A stretch of 64,000 nucleotides of DNA from Candidatus Zipacnadia bacterium (lineage in GTDB: Bacteria; Armatimonadota; Zipacnadia; Zipacnadales; UBA5352): positions 1-64,000 of the forward strand of contig JALGSU010000038.1 in the NCBI GenBank assembly GCA_029821735.1, read 5' to 3'. Position 1 is the first letter of the stretch, and every line of letters starts with the position of its first letter. The notes below the pieces were generated by a model. It saw only the letters and a list, made by a program, of their open reading frames with translations. It ran no database searches and had not been told where the DNA came from. Shown in pieces: positions 51,932 to 59,800 of the stretch. A program made the translations under genes and the position numbers.

Positions 51932-53416
51932 TCAGTACCAGCGCCAGCCCATGCGGCCGGCCTGGAAGCCATCGATTACGGCCAGTTCCTCGGGCGAGAC
52001 CTTCAGGTCGCCGCCCTCGAATATCTGCTCGTCGCCATTCTCGCGCGCCCAGTCCATAAGCACTCCGCGCAGCTCGGAGACCACCTCGCCGCGCGTATGC
52101 GCCAAGTTGACCTGCTCATCATGGTCCTCGACGACATCGTAGAGTTCCTGCACGCCGCCCAGTTCGTGGTAGACGTATTTCCACTGGCCAGTGAGCACCA
52201 TGTAGCGCTGATTGGGCGAGTCCATGCACTGGCTGATGTAATACTCGCGAGTGCCGTCGGCGGCGCCGCTGAGAACGGGCGCCTGGCTGATGCCCATAGC
52301 GCTCTGGGGCAGCGAGTTGCCGGACACCTCGGCGACAGTGGGCAGGATGTCCTGTAGGCCGGCCAGCGCCTGCGTTTGTCCCTGCGCCGCCACACCCGGG
52401 CCGGCGAAGATCAACGGGACGCCCACCGAACCGTGGAACATGTTGCACTTGAAGAAGCAGCCGAAGTCGCCGAGAAGATCGCCATGGTCTGCGGAGTAGA
52501 CGATGATGGTGTTGTCGAGTTGGCCGCGCTGCTGCAGGAAGCTGACGATGCGGCCGATGTTGTGGTCCTGGAAGCTGACCATGCCGAAGTAGTGTGCGCG
52601 CGCGTTCTGGACGCCCTCGGGCGAGAGCTTGTCCCAACCGTACGCCACCTGCCAGTTGCGGTACATCGGGTCGCGGTCATCGAGCATAGATACGTCGCCG
52701 ACCGGCGGAGCAACCGCGCGCGGGTCATACATCGCGTCCCACGGGCGGGGCGGATCGTAGGGCGCGTGGGGCTTGGTGAATGACGACCACATGAAGAATG
52801 GCTGGTCGGGGCTGGCGTCAAGGTGCTCCTGCAGATTGGCGATGGAGCGAGTGGCGACCCAACTCTCCTCGTGGAATTCAGCGGGCACTGCCGAGGCCGC
52901 CGGGTGCACATCGTTGTTGCCGGTGCCGTGCGCGCGCTCGTATCCGCCCCATCCCTGTTCGTGCAGCCAGTCATGGTATTCCTCGAGCCCGCTCATCTCC
53001 CCGTGAGGATCGAAGGCTCCGATGATCCGGCCCTCCTCGCACAGTTCGGCGTGCTCGAAACCGTGCAGCAGGCGTGGCTTGCCCGGAGGCGAGTAGGGGA
53101 CGTAGTGCAGCTTGCCGATGGCGGTGGTGGCATATCCGGCGTCGGCGAAGTGTGCGGCGATCTTGGTCTGGTCATCGCGGATGTAGCCGGAATTGTTCTT
53201 GATGCCGGTGGCCACGTGCGAGTAGTTGCCGGTGGTGATGCAGGCGCGGCCAGGCACGCAGATTGGGTTGGGCGTGCAGCCATTGACGAAGGTCACGCCG
53301 CGGGCCGCGAGGGCGTCGAGGTTCGGCGTATCAACGAACGGGTTGCCGTTGCACGCGAGGGCGTCGTTGCGCATGTGGTCGGCAGTGATGAGCAGCACAT
53401 TTGGTCGGTCAGCCAT
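51932..53416 (-). CDS. Type I sulfatase
   Basis: A 494-residue arylsulfatase-family enzyme. NVLLITADHMRND opens the fold and gives calcium ligands. NPICVPGRACITTGNY (about residues 50-65) holds the C-x-P-x-R maturation motif, whose Cys is converted to formylglycine. AIGKLHY, FTKPHAPYDPP and VYSADHGDLLGDFG (about 315) are the remaining active-site strands. No signal peptide is seen, so it is cytoplasmic or exported by other means. It leads the operon with the DUF3604 and propeller genes and indicates use of a sulfated glycan or other sulfate ester. The maturase (FGE or anSME) is not in the window. Confidence 0.9.
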   Translation of the reverse strand: MADRPNVLLITADHMRNDALACNGNPFVDTPNLDALAARGVTFVNGCTPNPICVPGRACITTGNYSHVATGIKNNSGYIRDDQTKIAAHFADAGYATTAIGKLHYVPYSPPGKPRLLHGFEHAELCEEGRIIGAFDPHGEMSGLEEYHDWLHEQGWGGYERAHGTGNNDVHPAASAVPAEFHEESWVATRSIANLQEHLDASPDQPFFMWSSFTKPHAPYDPPRPWDAMYDPRAVAPPVGDVSMLDDRDPMYRNWQVAYGWDKLSPEGVQNARAHYFGMVSFQDHNIGRIVSFLQQRGQLDNTIIVYSADHGDLLGDFGCFFKCNMFHGSVGVPLIFAGPGVAAQGQTQALAGLQDILPTVAEVSGNSLPQSAMGISQAPVLSGAADGTREYYISQCMDSPNQRYMVLTGQWKYVYHELGGVQELYDVVEDHDEQVNLAHTRGEVVSELRGVLMDWARENGDEQIFEGGDLKVSPEELAVIDGFQAGRMGWRWY

Positions 53417-53492
53417 CTTGAGTCATCCCTTTCTTCGCATCAGTAACCCCCGCTGATTCGACAGTGACTGTGCGAATGCCTGCACCAATCAA

Positions 53493-53521
53493 GACGCCCC
53501 GGCCAGATCAGCCGGGGCGTC
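53493..53521 (-). terminator. Terminator after the Ig-like lipoprotein gene
   Basis: GACGCCCCGGC (53493-53503) and GCCGGGGCGTC (53511-53521) form a perfect 11-bp stem with a 7-base loop. On the minus strand it is followed by TTGATTGG. It separates the lipoprotein gene from the sulfatase operon. Confidence 0.75.
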
Positions 53522-53548
53522 GGGAGGTCTCGGGAGCGGAAGGCAGCT

Positions 53549-54901
53549 TCAGGGCTGCGCGTCAAAGAGCGCCACGGTCGTGTCGGCGGGCGCCACTCTC
53601 AGGTCAGTGCCACTGATGTACACGTCGGCGGGGCGGAACCAGTGTGGCGTGTTGCGGCTCACCGGGTAGCCATCGTCGCCGTTCGCGCCGCGGAGCGTGT
53701 ACTGCTGGACGAAAGGCGCGCTGCCGATGCCCTCGACCGTCACGACCGCCTCCACCGGATTCTGGCCGGCGAAGTAGTTGACGGCGAAGTAGTAGGCACC
53801 CGGCAGCGGAGCCTGGCCGGCGAAGTATTCGGTGTTGACGCCCGCCACGACCTCACCGGCCGGGATCACCGGTTGGCGCACGTTGGCGTGGGCCCAGTTC
53901 GGGCCGAAAGCATGCAGGTCGAGGTCGGCGTCGCCCTGCCAAGTCAGCGTCACCAGGTAGAGATAGACCTGCACATCGGCGCTGCCTTCGGTGCCGTTGG
54001 GGGTACTGGCTGTCACGATGGTGTTGCCGCCGGCGACTGCCTGCACGACTCCGGCAGCATTGACCGTTGCCACTGCATGGTCCTCGGTGTCCCAGTCAAA
54101 GGCCGCGCCCGTGATTTGATCACCATCGCGATCGAAGGCACGAGCGGCGAAGGGTGCACTCTCGCCCACGCGGATACCGGTATCGGCCGGCGTGACGACC
54201 ACCGTCTGGGGTTCGCGATTCGTGATGGTGGCTGCGCAGATGCCGACGACGTTGTCGCGGGTGTCGGTGGCGGTCACGTTGGCGTTGCCCGCAGCGATTG
54301 CGCTAAGCAGGCCGGAGGCGTCCACGCTGGCTACGCCGGCGGCGGATGAGGCCCAAGTGACGGCGGCGCCCACCACAACATTGCCGATCGCGTCATAGGC
54401 GGTCGCCTGCAGTTGGGCAGACCTGGTGGTGAGCAGATCTACGGCCGAGGGCGTCACTTCGACGCGGGCGGCGACGCCGAAGAGCGCCAGGCCTACTTGC
54501 ACGGTCTGCGCTCCGAGGACCTCGATATCGACCCCGGCCTGCGCCAGCGCCGGGCCGGTACCGTCGGCGGAGGCGTGCGCGGAAGCCAGAATGCGTGCGG
54601 CGCCGGGACGGATGTGGTCCACTATGGCGCGGGCCTCGTTGCCCGTGGCCGGACGCGCGACGACTGTGTCAGCCACCAGCGCGGTCAGGCTGACCGGATC
54701 GAGTACGCGCACCAGAACGCTATTGGTGCCCGTGGGGATGACCTTGTCTGAAGCGGCGCCCGTCTCGGGCGGGAAGATGACGTTCAGCGTCAGAGTCCCC
54801 GCGCTGCGGGCCTCGTCCCCGCTGCCGCCGCCACCGCATCCCACCAGCAGCGTGGCGGTCGCCGCTATGACCGCGACTGCCAGGATTGTGCGCGCTCTCA
54901 T
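53549..54901 (-). CDS. Ig-like (BIG_2-type) surface lipoprotein
   Basis: A 450-residue lipoprotein: signal with lipobox LLVGC followed by a Gly/Ser-rich tether (GGGGSGDEARS). Two bacterial Ig-like domains are seen: VEVTPSAVDLLTTRSAQLQATA...ITNR (about 150-230) and TVVVTPADTGIRVGESAPFAARA...VQVYL (about 233-315). The C-terminal domain starts VTLTWQGDADLDLHAFGPNW, a DUF2135-like or pre-peptidase-like beta-sandwich, and ends VALFDAQP. ATG 54901 is preferred to GTG 54910 on ribosome-site spacing. It is probably a surface adhesin or polysaccharide-binding protein. It follows the FecR-barrel gene in the same direction by 34 bp, so the pair may form an envelope operon. Confidence 0.72.
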   Translation of the reverse strand: MRARTILAVAVIAATATLLVGCGGGGSGDEARSAGTLTLNVIFPPETGAASDKVIPTGTNSVLVRVLDPVSLTALVADTVVARPATGNEARAIVDHIRPGAARILASAHASADGTGPALAQAGVDIEVLGAQTVQVGLALFGVAARVEVTPSAVDLLTTRSAQLQATAYDAIGNVVVGAAVTWASSAAGVASVDASGLLSAIAAGNANVTATDTRDNVVGICAATITNREPQTVVVTPADTGIRVGESAPFAARAFDRDGDQITGAAFDWDTEDHAVATVNAAGVVQAVAGGNTIVTASTPNGTEGSADVQVYLYLVTLTWQGDADLDLHAFGPNWAHANVRQPVIPAGEVVAGVNTEYFAGQAPLPGAYYFAVNYFAGQNPVEAVVTVEGIGSAPFVQQYTLRGANGDDGYPVSRNTPHWFRPADVYISGTDLRVAPADTTVALFDAQP

Positions 54902-54935
54902 CCTGTTCACTCTCCCAGGTACTGCATGCGCGTGC

Positions 54936-55163
54936 TCAGCCGCCGAAGTGCGCGACCGCGCCTACGCCGAGTGTCGTGTCGCCGCCGACCTCGCTTTGCA
55001 TCATCAGAACCGCGTCCCAATCATCGCTGGTGCGGTACGCCCGCAGCGACCAGACGCTGGGCAGTTTGTCGCGCCACGCATATTCCGCGAAAAGGTCGAC
55101 GCCCGCCTGCGGTCCCGAGCGCGCGGCCTCCGGGGTCCTCGCCGGCCTGGGCGTAGAGGTCAA
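54936..55163 (-). CDS. C-terminal piece of the frame-split FecR-barrel gene
   Basis: This continues the gene starting at 56619. The restored junction reads AGEDPEAARSGPQAGVDLF if one C of the CCCC run near 55130 is removed. The sequence alternates polar and hydrophobic residues (DLFAEYAWR, VWSLRAYRTSDD, TTLGVGAVAHFGG) as in the last strands of an outer-membrane barrel, with the near-terminal Phe typical of such barrels. Confidence 0.6.
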   Translation of the reverse strand: MTSTPRPARTPEAARSGPQAGVDLFAEYAWRDKLPSVWSLRAYRTSDDWDAVLMMQSEVGGDTTLGVGAVAHFGG

Positions 55164-56619
55164 TCGTTCCGGGGAGAGCCGGGAGGCCCGCGTCGACCGT
55201 CCAGCCCTCGCTGCCCGCGCCGGCTCGATGCAGCCAGCTTGCGCCGACCGTGCCGCCGAGGGCCGCGTACTCCGCCCGCAGCAGCGTGCCGCTGGTATCG
55301 TCGCCGATCAGTGGCGTCCAGTCGTCGAGGTATGCACCTGTGAGTTTGAGCCGGTCATCAGTCTGGTAGTCTACTCGCACTGCGTCCGCCACGTCGAAGG
55401 GCAGCAGCGAACCGACCGGGGTGTTGTTGATCGGGCCATCGAGGAACCGCTGTCGCCCGACGACTACCTCGCCCCATTCGGGCCTGACGGCGGCGTAGGT
55501 GTCAGCGAACTCAATAGTGTCGCCGTGGAAGTCCGTGGCCAGCAGCCCGCTGACTTGCAGGTAGACTTCGCCCCAGACGCCGCTCAGGCGCGGCAGAGCT
55601 CCGAGATAGGTGCCCCCCTCGGCCCAGAAACCGAACACGTCGAGGGCGTAGTCGGGGCCGAAGAATTGTTTGCCGAAGACGTCGACGCCACCGTCGAGCT
55701 GCCCGGTCGCGCCTGCGAATGCCGTGCCCGCAGCGAGACTGCCCAGCGGCAGTGAGGCCAGCATCTTGTCATATGCCGGGTCCCATGCGGTGGGGCTGCT
55801 CGTTGCCTGCCACAGGCCCGCGCCCCAGCCGTCACTCCTGTCGGCGAGTCCGGTGATGACCACCTCGACCGCGCCCTCGTCGGGCGGCTCGATGATCTGG
55901 GTGTCGACTGACGTCGTGGTCAAGCGCTGCTGCTGGATTTCGGCACCGACACCGCCGCCGACGCTGGCCGCGACCTCCAGGCCGGGACGCACACCGCCCC
56001 ACCACTGGGAGCGCTGGCCGCCGGGGAACTGGGCGGGCGGGGTGGATGTGGGGTCGGCAGGCTCGAAATCTCCTACGATCTGCGAGGCCATGCCAGCGGT
56101 CAGTGTGCGCTCGCCGGCCGCATTGCTCAGGAACACTTCGCCCGAGTAGACGCGTAGAATCTCGTGACGCTCGTTGGGGGGCAGGTCCTGTTCGTCCTCG
56201 CTGATGCCGATGAACTCGAACTCGGTGCCCTTGACGGCAGCGGTCGCCGTGGTGCCCGAGACCGTGGCGGCGGTGCCAGCGATGATCTTGGCATAAACTC
56301 GCCCGTAGCCGAGCTGCACATTGGTGGCCTGTTGGATGACGAGGTCACTGCGCTCGCCAACACGGATGACGCTACCGGACGGGAACTTGATCTCACACTT
56401 GGAGCGTCTGCCGGTGCGGACTCTGCTGCCCGGCGGCAGTTGCGCGCCAATGGTGCTCTTGACGAACGAGCCGTTGGCGCCGACCCGATGGGTGACGTCG
56501 AGCACCAGCGCGGTGACTTTGGCGTTCTGCGCATCCGCGGGCGTCGGCCCCGCCGCTACCATCGCTGCCGAAATGGCGATGGCCAGTCCGGTAACCAGGT
56601 ACAAGCCCCTGACCTGCAT
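55021..56619 (-). CDS. FecR-domain outer-membrane-barrel-like protein (frame-split, main part)
   Basis: Starts at ATG 56619 (GAGGAGG seven bases upstream) with signal peptide MQVRGLYLVTGLAIAISAAMVAAGPTPADA. A FecR-type beta domain follows (about residues 45-185): GSRVRTGRRSKCEIKFPSG, SVIRVGERSDLVI, TATAAVKGTEFEF. A linker with proline follows. From about residue 230 comes a long run of amphipathic strands with DVFGFWAEGGTYLGALP and EVYLQVSGLLATDF, looking like an outer-membrane barrel. FecR domains in such proteins are envelope-sensing or peptidoglycan-associated rather than anti-sigma. The frame breaks near 55130; the barrel end is at 54936-55163. The whole gene is about 560 codons. Confidence 0.68.
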   Translation of the reverse strand: MQVRGLYLVTGLAIAISAAMVAAGPTPADAQNAKVTALVLDVTHRVGANGSFVKSTIGAQLPPGSRVRTGRRSKCEIKFPSGSVIRVGERSDLVIQQATNVQLGYGRVYAKIIAGTAATVSGTTATAAVKGTEFEFIGISEDEQDLPPNERHEILRVYSGEVFLSNAAGERTLTAGMASQIVGDFEPADPTSTPPAQFPGGQRSQWWGGVRPGLEVAASVGGGVGAEIQQQRLTTTSVDTQIIEPPDEGAVEVVITGLADRSDGWGAGLWQATSSPTAWDPAYDKMLASLPLGSLAAGTAFAGATGQLDGGVDVFGKQFFGPDYALDVFGFWAEGGTYLGALPRLSGVWGEVYLQVSGLLATDFHGDTIEFADTYAAVRPEWGEVVVGRQRFLDGPINNTPVGSLLPFDVADAVRVDYQTDDRLKLTGAYLDDWTPLIGDDTSGTLLRAEYAALGGTVGASWLHRAGAGSEGWTVDAGLPALPGTIDLYAQAGEDPGGRALGTAGGRRPFRGICVARQTAQRLVAAGVPHQR

Positions 56620-56649
56620 TGGGTGTCCTCCTCGTAGGGTCGCCTCGCC

Positions 56650-56677
56650 GACATTTGGGGCGTGCGCCCCAAATGTC
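56650..56677. repeat. Perfect 13-bp palindrome in divergent spacer
   Basis: GACATTTGGGGCG (56650-56662), TG, then CGCCCCAAATGTC (56665-56677). It lies 31 bp upstream of the FecR-barrel start and about 200 bp upstream of the beta-helix gene. AT-rich arms around a GC core with a two-base centre look like a dimeric regulator operator. A REP-type repeat or cruciform is the alternative. The rest of the 260-bp spacer shows no clear feature. Confidence 0.55.
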
Positions 56678-56879
56678 CTTGTGCGGGCAGCATTCAGCCC
56701 TACAAACGCTCTGTTCCGCCTCGATGGCGCTTCTCCCTGCACAGGCGGTGGTGCTATTGCTGGTCGTCCATGGCAGGAGCGAGGCGGCCAACATGGAATA
56801 GGCAAGTAGTGGGGTTAGGGCTGCACATCAGGCTTCCCGATCCGCGGGCAGCGATCTCACCGCACCGAGAGGCGATACC

Positions 56880-59800
56880 ATGCTGCGACGCACGAAGCTC
56901 CTCGTCCGGTTAGCGCTTGCACTGGCTGTCGCCGTGGGGATGGCGAACGCTTCGCCGAGCAGCTCGAAGGCCTCGGGTACACTCCTGGTGCCCGATACTT
57001 ACTCGACTATCCAGGCGGCCATCGATGACGCCGACTCCGGCAGCACCATTCTGGTCGGGGCGGGCACCTACCAAGAGGCCCTGATCTGGCATGACAAGGA
57101 TCTCGATATCCTCGGGGCCGGGGCAGAGGTCTGCGTAGTAGTGGCCCTGGGCGATGGCGAGTGCTTCCAACTCGTCAATGTCCCTGCCACCTCAACGCTG
57201 TCGGGCTTCACCATCACCGACGGTTCAGCAGCGAAAGGTTCTGGCCTCAACCTTCTGAACAGCAGTCTTGTGGTTGAGAACAATGTCATCCAAGCCAACG
57301 GGGTGGACGGACATTGTACGGAGGGGGGCGGCGTATACGCCGATGGCGGCGCGCCCACTTTGCGCAATAACTTGATCCAAGGGAACGACGCCCAAGATTT
57401 GGGCGGAGGGGTCCGCCTTCTCGGGAGTTCAGCGACGCTGGAAGGGAACACGATTGCCGGCAACCACAGCGCGGCCGGGGCAGGCGTGTATGGCGATTCG
57501 GCTGGTCTCGCCACGGTGGTGGGTAACACCATCAGCAGCAATGTTTCCGGAACGCTCGGCGGCGGGCTGACTTTCATCGGGATGGACGCCTTCATCGCCG
57601 GCAACGAGATTATCGCGAATGTCGCGCCCGGGGGGGGAGCCGGCCTTCGTGTACAGAACTGGCTACAGAATCTCCAGGTGGTGGGCAATCGCATCGTCCT
57701 CAACGTCTCAGTCAACGGCAAGGGCGGCGGCATCTGGGTCACGCGCGACACGGCTGCAGTACCGACCTTCGCGATTGACAACTGCGTAGTTGCCCAGAAC
57801 GATGGGTCGGTGGGCGGCGGTATCTACATAGAGGACGTGTCAACCGCCCTGTGGCCGATACGGTTCTGCACCGTATGCCACAACACTGGTGGTGGCGGCA
57901 TCGCGACGGACGGGATTGCCGTGGCAGAAGTGAGCAACAGCATTCTCGTTGGCAACAGGGGTGGCCCGGATCTGAGCGGCGGTGCCGCGACCTACACCTG
58001 CGTCTCTCCGCCGTCGATAGGCATCGACAAGTTCATCGCCGATCCGCTCTTCGCCAACCCAGACGGCTTGGACTACCATCTGCAGTCAACGGGCGGCCGC
58101 TGGGAGCCTGGGCTGAAGACCTGGGTCAAGGACAGTGTGACCAGCCCCTGTGTCGACGCGGGCGATCCGGCGTTGTCTGCGGCCACTGAGCCCGCACCCA
58201 ATGGCGGCGTCGTAAACGTGGGTGCCTACGGGAACACAATCTACGCGTCCAAAGGCCCCAACCGGCCGCCAACTGCGCCCACTGTGACTATCAGCCCAGC
58301 TACCCCGACCACCGGTGATGACTTGACCGTCACCGCCAGCGGCAGCACTGATCCTGACGGGGACACGGTTGCTTACACCTACACGTGGTGGAAGGATGGC
58401 GTCTCGCAGCGCGACTACCTGAACGCCACCACGATCCCCGCCAGCGCCACGTGGGGCGGGAACGTATGGAAGTGTGTGGTGACGCCGAGTGATGGTGCGG
58501 CGGATGGCCCCTCCGCTGCGGACGAGGTGACGGTAGGCAACACCGCGCCGACGCAGCCGACCGTTGACGTCACTCCCGATGCGCCGAAGACCACGGATGA
58601 TCTTGTCGTCACGGCGTCTGGCAGCACTGATGCGGATGGCGACGCGGTCAAGTACGTCCACAGATGGCTGAAAGACACGGTTCACCAGCCCGCGTGGGAT
58701 GACCAGACGACCGTGCCCGCCTCTGCGACGGCCAAGGGTGAGACGTGGCGGTGCGAGGTGACGCCGAACGACGGGACCGACGATGGGCCTGTTGGGCATG
58801 ACCAGGTGACGATTGGCAACACTGCTCCGACGCAGCCGACGGTTGACGTCACTCCCGATGCGCCGAAGACCACGGATGATCTTGTCGTCACGGCGTCCGG
58901 CAGCACCGACCCCGACAAGGCGATCACCTACGCATACACGTGGTACAGGAACGGTCAGGTTCAGGCGGCCCATCAGAATCAGACCACTATCCCGTCCTCG
59001 GCGACTGCCAAGGGCGATAGCTGGCGGTGCGTAGTCACGCCGAGCGATGGCACGGACAACGGGTTGAGTGATGAGGATCAGGTAACCGTCGGCAACACGG
59101 CGCCACTGCTTGCATCAGTGGCCATCGCGCCCGAGTTCCCGTCGACACACGATGACCTGACGGCTGTGCCCGCAGGTTGGGTGGACGTTGATGGCGACGC
59201 TGCCGGCTACCGGTATCAATGGCAGAAGCCAAACGCCACCGATGTGTGGACGAACATCCCGGGAGCCAACGGGGCCACGCTGGCCGCGAGCGCGTTCGCG
59301 GCGGGAGACCGCATCCGCGTGGTGTGCACGCCCGACGATGGCGACAACACCGGAACGCCGGCGCTGGCCGATACCGCGATCGTCGACGCGCCTGAACTGT
59401 CATGGGTCGGCGATGGCCCGTATGCAGATGGCCCGGTGGATCCCATGCAGGGCCTGGCCGATGACTTCTACCTGTTCAAGGTGCGCTACCGGGGCGCAGC
59501 GCCACGGTTCGTGCGTCTGCACCTGTTCCGCAACGGGGTCGAGGTGTTTGGCAGCCCCATCGGGATGAAGCCCGGTGGCGGGAACCTGGGCGCGGGCCAG
59601 GTCTTCTGGTTCAAGCGCAAGCTGGTGCAGGGCGCCTATACCTGCCACTTCACCGCGTCCGATGGACATGACGCCGCGACAGGCAGGCCGACGGAGACCT
59701 TCATCGGGCCCTTCGCCGGCAACGTCGGGCCGCGACTTCACTGGGTCGGCGAGGAAGGGCCGTGGGAGACGGACCCGGCCGATCCTGAGGGCAAGCAGGA

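Noticed and set aside
58272..59100. CRISPR-like or satellite repeat
   Set aside because: The 279-bp period is a whole number of codons and each unit encodes the same Ig-like domain; it is a coding repeat.
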